Positions 1 to 11,242 of a stretch of 64,000 bases of DNA are shown here, one piece after another. The first letter of the stretch is position 1, and each line of letters begins with the position of its first letter. Source of the stretch: Sphingomonas leidyi (GTDB lineage Bacteria > Pseudomonadota > Alphaproteobacteria > Sphingomonadales > Sphingomonadaceae). Below the pieces are notes generated by a model. It was not told the DNA's origin and did no database searches. It was given only the letters and a program-made list of their open reading frames with translations. The position numbers and the translations under genes were made by a program. The stretch lies in contig NZ_JAASQV010000002.1 of assembly GCF_011761945.1 (NCBI RefSeq), positions 744,001 to 808,000 on the forward strand, read 5' to 3'.

Positions 1-449
1 TCGGGATAGGAGAGCGCTTCCTCGATCGCGGCGCGGTCGTCCGGGTCGAGCGCGCGCAGCACCTCGCGCTGGTCCTCGACATCCATGTCCTCGATGATCG
101 CGACGGCGTCGTCGGTATCGAGTTCGGCGGCGATGTCCGCCACCTGGGTGGCGGTGAGCGATTCGACCAGGGCCTCGCGCACCCAGTCGTTCATTTCGGC
201 AAGCACGTCGCCGTCGATCAGGTCGGCGATCGCGGCGACGAGCGCCGCGCGTTCCTCGGTGGGCGCGAGCTCGACCAGGTCGGCGATGTCGGCGGGATGA
301 AGCGGTTCGGCCAGCGTGTGCGCGCGGGCGGAATCGCCGGCATGGACGGCATCGAGCACCGCATGGACGAACTCGGGCCGCAGCCGGTCGTCCTCGTCGA
401 GCTGGGGCTCGGGCGCGCTGCTATCCATTTGAAGTTCGGTCTCGCTCAA
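1..449 (-). CDS. mgtE: Magnesium transporter MgtE, N-terminal part (truncated by window edge)
   Basis: Only the first 149 codons lie in the window; the protein continues past base 1. The visible part is an acidic, helical cytoplasmic domain with repeated 'LHPADIADLVELAP' and 'DTDDAVAIIEDMD' type segments. This is the MgtE N-terminal superhelical domain that senses intracellular Mg2+ before the CBS pair and the membrane channel. I choose the TTG at 447-449 because a GGGAGG ribosome site lies 7 nt upstream; an in-frame ATG at 426-428 has no such site. It is divergent from the cyclophilin gene, with about 110 bp between them. Family assignment rests on the N-domain alone, since the CBS and transmembrane parts are not visible. 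Confidence 0.8.
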   Translation of the reverse strand, partial: MSETELQMDSSAPEPQLDEDDRLRPEFVHAVLDAVHAGDSARAHTLAEPLHPADIADLVELAPTEERAALVAAIADLIDGDVLAEMNDWVREALVESLTATQVADIAAELDTDDAVAIIEDMDVEDQREVLRALDPDDRAAIEEALSYP

Positions 450-560
450 GGTTCGACCTCCCTTGTCGGCCCCCTTTCGCCGCTGCCATTGCCGGGCGCG
501 ATTTGCAAGTCGCCGGAAGCCCGCCTAGGCAGGGCGCAAATCGTTCTCAGGAGTCCATTC

Positions 561-1016
<456 letters not shown>

Positions 1017-1026
1017 TTTCCCTTCA

Positions 1027-1050
1027 GCCCCTCCTCTTTCGGGGAGGGGC
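1027..1050. terminator. GC hairpin between convergent genes
   Basis: GCCCCTCC at 1027-1034 pairs with GGAGGGGC at 1043-1050, between the stops of the cyclophilin gene and the convergent LysR gene. No T-run follows on either strand, so efficiency as an intrinsic terminator is uncertain. Similar CTCCCC/GGGGAG hairpins recur elsewhere in the window (for example 4551-4581). Confidence 0.5.
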
Positions 1051-1060
1051 CGAGCCTTGC

Positions 1061-1960
1061 CTATTCCACCCGGTCGGCGTGGAGCACTTCGATCAGCCAG
1101 TCATGGAACAGCTTCACCGGCCGCGTGGTCAACGCGCGCGGCCGGCAGACGAACCAGTAGCTGTAGTCGCTGTCCACGGTCAGGTCGAAGAGCTGGACGA
1201 GCCGGTCGTCGCGCGCCGCCTCGAAATGCGATTCGAGCATGAAGGCGACACCCAGCCCCTGCGCCGCCGCTTCGAGCATCAAGGTGCCCGAATCGAAATG
1301 GTCGATCGCCGCGGGTTCGATCTCCAGGTGCGACAGCCCTGCCGCGGCGCGCCAGGCGGTGAACGTGTCCGCCATGTCGCGGTGCACCAGGGCGGTCAGC
1401 TTCGAAAGCTGCTCGGGCCGGGTGATCGGATCGGGCCCTTCCACCAGCGCGCGCGCGCCGATCACATAGACGCGGTTCCGGTCGAGCCGCTTGGCGTAGA
1501 GCGTCGGATCGATGTCGCGCGCCACCACGATCGCGGCGTCGAGCCCGTCGCCGAGCCGCGCCACGGCGTGCGCGCCGGTATCGACGTCGAGATGCAGCTC
1601 GGGATGCTCGCGCTTCAGGTCGCCCATGTGCGGCATCAGCCGCTGCGTCGCGAAAAGCGGCAGGATGCCCAGGCGCAGGCGCAGCAGCTCGGTGCCGCTG
1701 GTCATCGTCTCCACCGCGTCGGCCATGGTGTCGAGCGCCGGCGCGATCATGCCGAGCAGCCGCTCGCCATCGTCGTTGAGGCGCAGCGCCTGGTGCCGGC
1801 GCTCGAACAGCGGCTTGCCGATGAAGCGCTCGAGCGCCTGGACGCGACGGCTCAGCGCGGGCGAGGAGAGCGCCAGTTCCTCCGCGGCGGCCTTGATCGA
1901 GCCGAGCCGCGCCACCTGCACGAAAGCCTCGATTGCCGTAAGCGGGGGTAGTCGTCGCAT
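1061..1960 (-). CDS. LysR-family transcriptional regulator (GcvA-like)
   Basis: A 299-residue LysR regulator. The winged HTH occupies about residues 1-62 ('PPLTAIEAFVQVARLGSIKAAA', 'LSSPALSRRVQALERFIGKPLF'). A periplasmic-binding-like effector domain follows. The proline-rich start 'RRLPPLTAIEAF' is typical of the GcvA subgroup. I choose ATG 1960 (GAGAG 5 nt upstream); an in-frame ATG at 2026 would add 22 residues without homology or a clear ribosome site. The gene is divergent from the CDC48-like ATPase across about 290 bp, so that ATPase or a distant gene could be a target. The effector is unknown. Confidence 0.88.
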   Translation of the reverse strand: MRRLPPLTAIEAFVQVARLGSIKAAAEELALSSPALSRRVQALERFIGKPLFERRHQALRLNDDGERLLGMIAPALDTMADAVETMTSGTELLRLRLGILPLFATQRLMPHMGDLKREHPELHLDVDTGAHAVARLGDGLDAAIVVARDIDPTLYAKRLDRNRVYVIGARALVEGPDPITRPEQLSKLTALVHRDMADTFTAWRAAAGLSHLEIEPAAIDHFDSGTLMLEAAAQGLGVAFMLESHFEAARDDRLVQLFDLTVDSDYSYWFVCRPRALTTRPVKLFHDWLIEVLHADRVE

Positions 1961-2094
1961 TTCGCTCTCATTTTGTTGCGCTGCGTCACGATCCTTGGCG
2001 TGTGATTCGCGTGCCGCCAATGACATCCGTCACTCGAACGCGACTATCGTTGTACACACGCGCGATTGCAAGCCGTGCACGCGTTAATGTTTCT

Positions 2095-2198
2095 TTTCGC
2101 ACTTGCACAAAAACCGACCGCATTGCACAAAGCACGTGCCTTTCAGGCATCCTCTCCTAAAACTTTCCCGGCCGGTCCTCGTGATCGGCCTTTTTTTT
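2095..2198 (+). ncRNA. Candidate small RNA or attenuated leader upstream of the CDC48-like gene
   Basis: No plus-strand gene ends here, yet a well-formed intrinsic terminator lies at 2170-2198. The transcript ending there would contain the unpaired-looking pyrimidine stretch TCCTCTCCT near 2150, which could pair with Shine-Dalgarno sequences, plus two copies of TTGCACAAA about 20 bp apart. This is the arrangement of a trans-acting sRNA or of a premature-termination leader for the ATPase gene. I cannot identify the 5' end or a clear promoter; the start given is approximate. No known RNA family is recognised. Confidence 0.35.
2170..2198 (+). terminator. Rho-independent terminator inside the ATPase 5' region
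   Basis: GGCCGGTC (2170-2177) and GATCGGCC (2183-2190) form an 8-bp stem with one G-T pair and a 5-nt loop, followed directly by eight T residues (2191-2198). It stands 54 bp before the ATPase start codon and behind no obvious gene. Confidence 0.8.
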
Positions 2199-2251
2199 GT
2201 GCAGTCGATCCCCCACGTTCCGCGTCTCACACGCCTGGGGAGAACGATAGG

Positions 2252-4546
<2,295 letters not shown>

Positions 4547-4550
4547 CCTC

Positions 4551-4581
4551 CTGCTCCCCTCCCTTCCAGGGAGGGGAGCAG
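4551..4581. terminator. Perfect 13-bp hairpin between convergent genes
   Basis: CTGCTCCCCTCCC (4551-4563) and GGGAGGGGAGCAG (4569-4581) form a perfect 13-bp stem with a 5-nt loop between the ATPase stop and the convergent MFS stop. It lacks a T-run but is well placed to act in both directions. Confidence 0.6.
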
Positions 4582-4583
4582 GG

Positions 4584-5870
4584 TCATGCCGCTCGTCGCG
4601 TCGCCACCCAGGCATAGACCAGCAGGCATGCCAGCCATCCCGCCGCGGTCAGATAGGGCAGCGGCCGCCACAGTTCGTACAGGCCCACGCCGATCGACGG
4701 CCCGAGCACGAATGCCGCGCCGTTCACGGAGGTCACCTTGCCCGCCACCGATCCCTGCGATTCCGGGCCCACGCCCAGCGAGGCGCCGGCAGTGAAGCCT
4801 GGCCGGGCAAAGCCCATGCCGAGCGCGATCAGCGCATAGCCCAGCGCGATGCCGTACAGCGTCGTCGCCGTGCCCGTCGCGACGCAGCCAAGCGCTCCCA
4901 GCGTCGCCCCCGTCAGCACCAGCGCGCGCGGGCGCAGGTCGAGCATCGGGATCAGCCCCCATTGCGCGAGCAGCGACGCGCCCGCGCCCAGCATCAGCAC
5001 CAGCCCGGTCGGCTGCAGCGCCTCGGTCGGGGGCAGATGCATCCGGTCGATGATCAGGAAGCCGATCGCCTGGCCGGTCATCGCCTGGGCATGGCCGATG
5101 ATCAGCCCCGCGACGATCCAGGGCCGGATGCGCGGATCGAAATAGCGGATGTTCTCGCTGGTCTCGGCGGCGGTGGCGGCGGTCACCGTGGCGCCGGTCC
5201 CCTGCCCGCCGATCGAGGGATAGGAAGTGGCGGCGCCATGGGCGTCGCCCTCGTCCTTGGGCAGCCCGCGCGCAGCGGCGATCCAGATCACCACGCCTAC
5301 CGCGCTGGCGGCGAAGGCCGGCCCGGCGAGCCCGATCATCGGCCCCTCCGGCCAGAGCCGCCCCATCACCAGATAGGGGGCGATCGCCGGGCCCAGGATC
5401 GTGCCCAGTCCGAATGCCGAGGCGAGCAGGGTGAGCGCGCCGGTCCGCTCCTCGCGGCTGGTGCGGCCGGCGACGATCGCCTGCACCGCCGGCGGCGCCG
5501 CCGATCCGAAGGCGCCGTAGATCACCCGCCCCGCGACAAAGGCGATGAAGGTGGCCACCGGGCCGAGCAGGCCGTTGATCCCCATGGCCAGGCACAGCCC
5601 GCACAGGCCCAGCGACACGGTGAAGCCGCCCACGCCCACCAATACCATCGCGCGCCGGCCATGCCGGTCGGACCGGTTGGCCCAGATGGGCGCGGCGACC
5701 ACCCAGAGCAGCGCGGAGACCGAGAAGACGGCGGCGACGGCGCTGTCCGGCGCATGCAGCGAGCGGCCGAGCGCAGGCAGCACCGATTGCAGCGCGGTAT
5801 TGCCGGCCGCTATCGCCAGCATCACGGTGAAGAGCAGCGCGAAGGTCCGGTCGAAGCGCCGGAACTTCAT
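4584..5870 (-). CDS. MFS transporter (TetA/drug-efflux-like)
   Basis: A 428-residue, about 12-helix major facilitator protein. The loop 2-3 signature appears as 'ANRSDRHGRRAMVLVGV' (G-x-x-x-D-x-x-G-R-R type), and motif C-like 'LGTILGPAIAPYL' lies in helix 5, a hallmark of proton-coupled drug antiporters. The substrate is unknown. Start ATG 5870 overlaps the stop of the upstream ABM-domain gene by 4 nt (ATGA), so the two are co-transcribed and translationally coupled. Longer versions of this frame run back through the ABM gene and are not supported. Confidence 0.88.
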   Translation of the reverse strand: MKFRRFDRTFALLFTVMLAIAAGNTALQSVLPALGRSLHAPDSAVAAVFSVSALLWVVAAPIWANRSDRHGRRAMVLVGVGGFTVSLGLCGLCLAMGINGLLGPVATFIAFVAGRVIYGAFGSAAPPAVQAIVAGRTSREERTGALTLLASAFGLGTILGPAIAPYLVMGRLWPEGPMIGLAGPAFAASAVGVVIWIAAARGLPKDEGDAHGAATSYPSIGGQGTGATVTAATAAETSENIRYFDPRIRPWIVAGLIIGHAQAMTGQAIGFLIIDRMHLPPTEALQPTGLVLMLGAGASLLAQWGLIPMLDLRPRALVLTGATLGALGCVATGTATTLYGIALGYALIALGMGFARPGFTAGASLGVGPESQGSVAGKVTSVNGAAFVLGPSIGVGLYELWRPLPYLTAAGWLACLLVYAWVATRRAA

Positions 5871-6190
5871 TTCCGCTCCCAGCTGTAGCTCCGCCCGATC
5901 GTGGCGACGTGGAGCATGTACCAGCCATACCAGCGTCCGCGCCCCGCCTCGCGCGTCTCGGCATGTTCGGGATGCTTGCGCCATGCGATCGCGCTGGCCT
6001 CGTCGGCCCAATAGCTGATGGTGATTGCCTGGCCGTCCGCGTCGCCGACATGGTCGACGCCGCGATAGCCGGGCTGCTCGGCGGCGAGCGCGTCCATCGC
6101 CGCGGCGGCTATCGCATAGCCCTCGGCGTCTTCCCCCGTGCGCGCGGAGATGAACAGGACGGCGGTCTGCCCGGTGCGATCCTCTGCCAT
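5867..6190 (-). CDS. Antibiotic biosynthesis monooxygenase (ABM)-domain protein
   Basis: A 107-residue protein with a dimeric alpha-beta barrel ABM fold ('AVLFISARTGEDAEGYAIAA', 'ITISYWADEASAIAWRKHPEH', 'WYGWYMLHVATI'). Members include small quinone or polyketide monooxygenases and haem-degrading relatives. This one most resembles the uncharacterised 'antibiotic biosynthesis monooxygenase' group with the conserved YW...W.KHPEH segment. It is the first gene of a two-gene operon with the MFS exporter, so it may act on the compound that is exported (inference). Confidence 0.82.
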   Translation of the reverse strand: MAEDRTGQTAVLFISARTGEDAEGYAIAAAAMDALAAEQPGYRGVDHVGDADGQAITISYWADEASAIAWRKHPEHAETREAGRGRWYGWYMLHVATIGRSYSWERK

Positions 6191-6286
6191 GGGCGATGGG
6201 ATTAGGCCCGTTGTTTCGCTTCGTCACCCCATCACATCGCCACCTCCGCTTTCGCGGGGAGGGCGGTTGGGGCATGGGGCAGGGCG

Positions 6287-7036
6287 ATGATCACCGATTG
6301 GCATTTCTACGCGCTTGCCGTGCCGGCGGTGATCCTGCTCGGCCTGAGCAAGGGCGGGTTCGCCGGCATGGGCGCGTTGTCGCTGCCGCTCCTCGCCTTC
6401 GCAGTCGACCCGGTGCGCGCCGCCGCGATCACCCTGCCGATCCTGATCGCGCAGGACGTGGTGGGCGTCTGGGCGTTTCGCCGCACGGTCGACTGGCGGC
6501 TGCTCGGCTGGATGCTGCCCGGCTCGATGCTCGGCATCGCGCTCGGCTATGGATTCGCGGCGAGCGTCTCCTCGGCTGCGGTGATGGGGATGGTCGGGGC
6601 GATCTCGATCCTGTTCGGCGCCTATCGGCTCTGGGCCGCCAGCCATGCCGCGCCGCGCGACCCCGCGCGCTGGCCCGACTGGATCGGATCGCTGTTCGGC
6701 ATCGCCTCGGGCTTCACCAGCCAGATCGCCCATGCCGGCCAGCCGCCCTTCCAGCTCTGGGTGCTGCCTCGCAACCTGCCGCGCGACCTGCTGGTCGGCA
6801 CCACCGCGCTCTTCTTCGCCGCGACCAACTGGATCAAGGTGCCGGCCTATTGGGCGCTAGGCCAGTTCACGCCAGCCAACGTCATGACGTCGGCCGCGTT
6901 GCTGCCACTCGCATTGGTTTCCACCGTCGCCGGCGTCCGGCTGGTGCGCAGGGTCGATGCGGCGCGCTTCTACACCGCGATCCATGTGCTGATGATCCTG
7001 GTCGGCATCGCCCTTGTCGCCGAGGCGGCATTCTAG
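6287..7036 (+). CDS. TSUP (TauE/SafE) family membrane permease
   Basis: A 249-residue integral membrane protein with about eight helices and two repeats of the TauE/SafE fold. The first has 'LLGLSKGGFAGMGALSLPLL' and the second 'GIASGFTSQIAHAGQPPFQLW'. The family exports sulfite or organosulfonates or takes up sulfur compounds; the substrate here is unknown. ATG 6287 follows a GGGGCAGGGCG stretch. The last codons and the stop lie in the first unit of a 24-bp tandem repeat. It is divergent from the ABM gene and convergent with prs. Confidence 0.87.
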   Translation: MITDWHFYALAVPAVILLGLSKGGFAGMGALSLPLLAFAVDPVRAAAITLPILIAQDVVGVWAFRRTVDWRLLGWMLPGSMLGIALGYGFAASVSSAAVMGMVGAISILFGAYRLWAASHAAPRDPARWPDWIGSLFGIASGFTSQIAHAGQPPFQLWVLPRNLPRDLLVGTTALFFAATNWIKVPAYWALGQFTPANVMTSAALLPLALVSTVAGVRLVRRVDAARFYTAIHVLMILVGIALVAEAAF

Positions 7037-7078
7037 GCTTTCGCCGAGGCGGCATTCTAGGCTTTCGCCGAGGCGGCA
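7017..7078 (+). repeat. 24-bp tandem repeat spanning a stop codon
   Basis: About 2.6 copies of a 24-bp unit beginning CGCCGAGGCGGCATTCTAGG (spacing of the common core is 7021, 7045, 7069). The first copy encodes the last residues of the TSUP permease and its TAG stop. Because 24 is a multiple of three, the second copy repeats the same stop in frame. The third copy differs after GGCGGCA. It looks like slipped-strand duplication of the gene end. Confidence 0.9.
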
Positions 7079-7157
7079 CTTTGGGCCTTCAAAGCGGGAT
7101 TTCGGGTGTTCCGGTCGGTCGCGATGACCGGCGCCGCGCTCCGTGCCGGGGCCGGGA

Positions 7158-8093
7158 TCAGTCGAACAGGCTGGAGACCGAACTCTCGTCGGCGATGCGC
7201 TTGATCGCCTCGGCGAGCAAAGGCGCGATCGTCAGGTGACGGATCTTGCTGCTTTCGGCGATCACGGCGTGGTTGCCGATCGAATCGGTGATCACCAGCT
7301 CGGCCAGCGCCGATCCGTCGACGCGGGCCACGGCACCGCCCGAGAGCACGCCGTGCGTGCAATAGGCGACCACGTCCTCGGCGCCCGAGGCCTTGAGCGC
7401 GGCGGCGGCGTTGCACAGCGTACCCGCCGAATCGACGATGTCGTCGATCAGGATGCAGAAGCGCCCCTCGACATTGCCGATGATGTTCATCACTTCGGAT
7501 TCGCCCGGGCGCTCGCGGCGCTTGTCGACGATGGCGAGCGGGGCGTTGTCGAGCCGCTTGGCCAGCGCGCGGGCGCGGACCACGCCGCCCACGTCGGGCG
7601 AGACGACCATCCACTGCCTGCCCGGGAAGCGGCTGTGGATGTCCGCGCTCATCACCGGGGCGGCGAAGAGATTGTCGGTCGGAATGTCGAAGAAGCCCTG
7701 GATCTGCCCGGCGTGCAAGTCGACCGAGAGCACGCGGTCGGCGCCTGCGGTGGTGACGAGGTTGGCGACCAGCTTGGCCGAGATCGGCGTGCGCGGGCCG
7801 GGCTTCCGGTCCTGGCGGGCATAGCCGAAATAGGGGAGCACCGCGGTGATGCGCCGGGCCGATGCGCGCTTCAGCGCATCGATCATGATCAGCATTTCCA
7901 TCAGGTTGTCGTTCGCCGGGAACGAGGTGGACTGCATCACGAACACGTCCTCGCCGCGGACATTCTCGAGAATCTCGACGAAGATCTCCTCGTCGGCGAA
8001 GCGGCGGACGTTCGCCTGGGTCAGCGGGATCTCGAGATACTCGGCGATCGCCTTGGCGAGCGGCAGGTTCGAATTGCCGGCCATCAATTTCAT
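7158..8093 (-). CDS. prs: Ribose-phosphate pyrophosphokinase
   Basis: A 311-residue class I PRPP synthase, making phosphoribosyl pyrophosphate from ribose 5-phosphate and ATP for nucleotides, histidine and NAD. Landmarks are '[10 protein letters not shown]', the flexible loop '[20 protein letters not shown]', the metal/ribose site '[12 protein letters not shown]' and the PRPP loop '[13 protein letters not shown]'. ATG 8093 is 8 nt after GGGGAG; a GTG nine bases earlier lies directly against that site and is less likely. The length is typical of alphaproteobacterial enzymes. Confidence 0.96.
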   Translation of the reverse strand: MKLMAGNSNLPLAKAIAEYLEIPLTQANVRRFADEEIFVEILENVRGEDVFVMQSTSFPANDNLMEMLIMIDALKRASARRITAVLPYFGYARQDRKPGPRTPISAKLVANLVTTAGADRVLSVDLHAGQIQGFFDIPTDNLFAAPVMSADIHSRFPGRQWMVVSPDVGGVVRARALAKRLDNAPLAIVDKRRERPGESEVMNIIGNVEGRFCILIDDIVDSAGTLCNAAAALKASGAEDVVAYCTHGVLSGGAVARVDGSALAELVITDSIGNHAVIAESSKIRHLTIAPLLAEAIKRIADESSVSSLFD

Positions 8094-8163
8094 GTGCGCC
8101 ACTCCCCAGGCTTGCTACGCTGGAGGCGCATTAGAGGCCAAAGGGCGGGGTTGAAAAGAGCAG

Positions 8164-8706
8164 ATGGCAATTGCGCATGCAGAACCCGCGACGACTGTGG
8201 CTTATGTGCTCGACGCCGATGCCCAGATAGCGGCGGCGCGCGCCAATCTCCGGCGCTATCTCCGCTCGCGCCGCGCGTGGATCCGGATGGGGATCGGCCT
8301 GCTCCTCATGCTCGCCATCGGCGCGGTGCTCGGCGTGGCGCTCGGCGACGATCCGCTGTGGTGGATGCTGGTCTTCGCGGCCGAGATGATCGTGCTGTTC
8401 CTGTTGATCTACGGGCTCCTCTACCTGTTGCTGCCGCGCCGGATCCGGCGGCTGGTGTCCCAGAGCGCAATCTGGCAGCGCCCGGTCGAGGCCACCTGGT
8501 CCGCCGCTGGCATGTCGGCCCGTTCGGCGCATGGCGAAACCGAGCTCGCCTGGGGCGACTATCATGGCTGGCACGCCGCGCGTTCGGGCTTCCTCTTCTA
8601 TTTCAACGACCAGCAATATCAGGTGGTCCCGGCCTCCGCCCTGGCTGCGGGGCAGGCGGAGGCGCTGCGCGCGATCCTGGAAGCATCGGGCCTGCGCCGG
8701 CTCTGA
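8164..8706 (+). CDS. YcxB-like membrane protein
   Basis: 180 residues. A short cytosolic N-terminus is followed by two close membrane helices (about 41-60 and 66-90), then a soluble C-terminal part with 'GETELAWGDYHGWHAARSGF' and 'LFYFNDQQYQVVPASAL'. This is the W-x-D/x-W...F-x-x-Y-x-x-x-P-x-x-A pattern of the YcxB-like C-terminal domain, whose function is unknown. It is divergent from prs (about 70 bp apart) and about 40 bp ahead of gltX in the same direction. Confidence 0.72.
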   Translation: MAIAHAEPATTVAYVLDADAQIAAARANLRRYLRSRRAWIRMGIGLLLMLAIGAVLGVALGDDPLWWMLVFAAEMIVLFLLIYGLLYLLLPRRIRRLVSQSAIWQRPVEATWSAAGMSARSAHGETELAWGDYHGWHAARSGFLFYFNDQQYQVVPASALAAGQAEALRAILEASGLRRL

Positions 8707-8747
8707 GCCGGTTTGCGCGCGCCGCGCCTGCCCGGTAGAGCGCCGCA

Positions 8748-10073
8748 ATGACCGTCATCACTCGTTTCGCGCCGAGCCCCACGGGCACGCTCCATGTCGG
8801 CAATATCCGAACCGCGCTGCACAACTGGATGTTCGCGCGAGGCCAGGACGGTCGCTTCCTGCTGCGCGTCGACGACACCGATGGCGAGCGCTCGGAGGAG
8901 CGCTTCGTCGAGGCGATCCGCGCCGATCTCGCCTGGCTGGGGCTGGTGCCGGACGGGGAAGAGCGCCAGTCCGCCCGCTTCGACCGCTACGAGGCGCGCT
9001 TCGCGGAACTGAAGGCCGCCGGGCGGGTCTATCCGGCATATGAGTCCGCGCAGGAGCTCGATCTCAAGCGCAAGGTGCTGCTCGGCCGCGGCCTGCCTCC
9101 GGTCTATGACCGGGCCGCGCTGGCGCTGGCCGATGCCGACAAGGCGAAATTCGAAGCGGAGGGCATCCGCCCGCACTGGCGCTTCAGGCTCGATCATGAC
9201 GCCATGATCGAATGGGACGACCTGGTCCGCGGGCCCCAGCGCTTCGATCCGAAGACGATGAGCGACCCGGTGGTCCGTCGCGCCGACGGCTCCTGGCTCT
9301 ATCTCCTCCCCTCGGTGATCGACGATGTCGACATGGCCGTCTCGCATGTCGTGCGCGGCGAGGACCATGTCTCGAATACGGCGACTCAGCTCCAGATGTT
9401 CGCGGCGCTCGGTGCCGCCGCGCCGCGGTTCGCGCACGAGGCGCTGCTCACCGGTGCCGAAGGCAAGCTCTCCAAGCGCCTGGGCTCGCTCGGCATTGCC
9501 CATTTCCGCGAACTGGGCATCGAACCCCAGGCGCTGATCGCGCTGCTCGCGCGGCTCGGCACCAGCGACCCCGTCGAGCCGCTCGTCGACGTTGCGCCCC
9601 TGGTCGCCAGCTTCGACTTCGCGCGCTTCGGCCGCGCGCCCGCGCGCTTCGACGAGGAGGAACTGGCCCAGCTCAATGCCCGCATCGTCCACCAGCTCGG
9701 CTTCGACGCGGTGCGGGACCGGCTGCCGGCGGGGATGGGCCCAGCCGGCTGGGAAGCGATCCGCCCCAATCTGTCGACCGTCGCCGAGGCGGCGGACTGG
9801 TGGCAGGTGGTCGAGGGTCCGGTCGCCGCGACGATCCCCGAGGAGGACCGCGCCTTCCTAGCCCTGGCCGCCGGCATCGCCGAGGGCATCGACTGGTCCG
9901 ATCCCTGGCCCGAACTCACCGGCGCGCTCAAGGCGGCGACCGGGCGCAAGGGCCGCGCCCTGTTCCTCCCCCTGCGACTCGCCCTTACCGGCCGCGAGCA
10001 CGGGCCGGACATGGCCGCCCTGCTCCCGCTGATCGGCAAGGAAAATGCCCTGGCGCGCCTGGGGAGCGCATGA
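8748..10073 (+). CDS. gltX: Glutamyl-tRNA synthetase
   Basis: A 441-residue class I aminoacyl-tRNA synthetase of the GluRS family. The HIGH-type motif is in 'FAPSPTGTLHVGNIRTAL' (residues 6-23) and the KMSKS-type loop is KLSKR at about 240-244. The C-terminal helical anticodon-binding region is short. Alphaproteobacteria often carry two GltX proteins, one also loading tRNA-Gln; from this window alone I cannot say which this is. Start ATG 8748. Confidence 0.93.
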   Translation: MTVITRFAPSPTGTLHVGNIRTALHNWMFARGQDGRFLLRVDDTDGERSEERFVEAIRADLAWLGLVPDGEERQSARFDRYEARFAELKAAGRVYPAYESAQELDLKRKVLLGRGLPPVYDRAALALADADKAKFEAEGIRPHWRFRLDHDAMIEWDDLVRGPQRFDPKTMSDPVVRRADGSWLYLLPSVIDDVDMAVSHVVRGEDHVSNTATQLQMFAALGAAAPRFAHEALLTGAEGKLSKRLGSLGIAHFRELGIEPQALIALLARLGTSDPVEPLVDVAPLVASFDFARFGRAPARFDEEELAQLNARIVHQLGFDAVRDRLPAGMGPAGWEAIRPNLSTVAEAADWWQVVEGPVAATIPEEDRAFLALAAGIAEGIDWSDPWPELTGALKAATGRKGRALFLPLRLALTGREHGPDMAALLPLIGKENALARLGSA

Positions 10074-10158
10074 TCGACAAAGCATTTGCGTCGGGTATGT
10101 AATGATGTATCATCGCCTTTGCCGGTCTGGACCGGCGTTGGAGATGGAGTGCAACGCC

Positions 10159-10827
10159 ATGTATGCCGAACATCGCTACCAGCCCCAGCAATCGCGCGCC
10201 GTCAGCATCGGGGCGTCGCTGCTCATCAGTGGGGCGATCATCACCGGGATGATCTACTCGGCGCCGAACATCATCAAACACATCGCGCCGACGTTCGAGG
10301 CGACGCAGATTCCGCTCGATCCGGTGCCGCCGCCGGACATCAAGCCGATCGAGAAACCCAAGGTTGCGGCGAAGACGCCGACCCAGCCCCCGATCACCGC
10401 CCCCGATCCGGTCCTGAAGACCGACAGCAACGTCACGCTGAAGACCACGCCGGACATCCCGCCGGTGCAGCCGGACATCGCCAAGCCGGTCGAAGCCGGC
10501 CGGCCGGTCACGGTCGATCCGCCCAAGCCGGCGCCGGCCCTGGTCGGGGCGAGGCGCGACCCGCGCTATGCCGATGCCTTCCAGCCCAACTACCCCGCCT
10601 CGGAACTGCGCGCCCAGCGCGACGGGCGCGTCTCGGTGCGGGTGCTGGTGGGCCCCGATGGCCGGGTGAAGGCAGTCGAGCAGGTCAGCGCCACCAGCGC
10701 CGCGTTCTTCGAGGCGACGAAACAGCAGGCGCTGTCCAAATGGCGGTTCAAGCCGGCGACTCGCGGCGGCGTGGCCGAGGAGAGCTGGATGACGCTCAGC
10801 GTCACCTTCCAGATCAAGGACCAGTAA
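10159..10827 (+). CDS. tonB: TonB-domain energy-transducing protein
   Basis: 222 residues with the TonB layout: short cytosolic N-terminus, one signal-anchor helix (about 17-37), a long proline/lysine-rich periplasmic spacer ('PVPPPDIKPIEKPKVA'), and a C-terminal TonB fold (about 140-222) with 'YPASELRAQRDGRVSVRVLV', 'ALSKWRFKPATRGG' and 'MTLSVTFQI'. It would pass proton-motive force to outer-membrane receptors. Start ATG 10159 is 9 nt after GGAG. The next gene encodes a small membrane protein, not ExbB/ExbD. Confidence 0.85.
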   Translation: MYAEHRYQPQQSRAVSIGASLLISGAIITGMIYSAPNIIKHIAPTFEATQIPLDPVPPPDIKPIEKPKVAAKTPTQPPITAPDPVLKTDSNVTLKTTPDIPPVQPDIAKPVEAGRPVTVDPPKPAPALVGARRDPRYADAFQPNYPASELRAQRDGRVSVRVLVGPDGRVKAVEQVSATSAAFFEATKQQALSKWRFKPATRGGVAEESWMTLSVTFQIKDQ

Positions 10828-10894
10828 CGGAACGTCCTTGATGGAGCGCGGGGGCTGGCTCTCGGGCCTCCGCGCTCCTATCTTCGGCGGCGAG

Positions 10895-11242
10895 ATGAGT
10901 TACCTTCAGAGATTCAACCCCCTGCGCGCATTCGGCGATCTGCGGCGCTGGCTTGCCACCCGCAAGCCCTATGAGCTGTGGTTCATGATGCTGGCCATGG
11001 TGGTCACGCTCGTGATCCTGTGGATGTTCGTGAAGGATTCGAACGTCGCCACCCCCTATAAGCGCGACATCATCTATGTGCAGCAATGGCGGCTCGACCG
11101 CAGCGACGCGGACATCAAGGCGCAACAGGCCAAGGACCTGCCCGAGGAGCTGAAGCGCAAGGCGGCGATCGAGGCGGCGCAGAAGAAGCGCCAGGCCGAA
11201 TTCAAGAAATATGACGATTGGCTGACCAGCCACGGCTTCTGA
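10895..11242 (+). CDS. Small single-pass membrane protein, function unknown
   Basis: 115 residues with one membrane helix (about 32-51, 'WFMMLAMVVTLVILWMFV') and a lysine/alanine-rich, probably helical tail ('KAAIEAAQKKRQAEFKKYDD'). I do not recognise a named family. ATG 10895 is chosen because the preceding residues read from 10838 are low-complexity; the ribosome site is weak either way. It lies between tonB and ribD and its last bases overlap the presumed ribD start. Confidence 0.6.
   Translation: MSYLQRFNPLRAFGDLRRWLATRKPYELWFMMLAMVVTLVILWMFVKDSNVATPYKRDIIYVQQWRLDRSDADIKAQQAKDLPEELKRKAAIEAAQKKRQAEFKKYDDWLTSHGF

Noticed and set aside
7017..7078. CRISPR-like repeat
   Set aside because: Direct tandem copies without spacers; period 24 bp in frame with a gene end.
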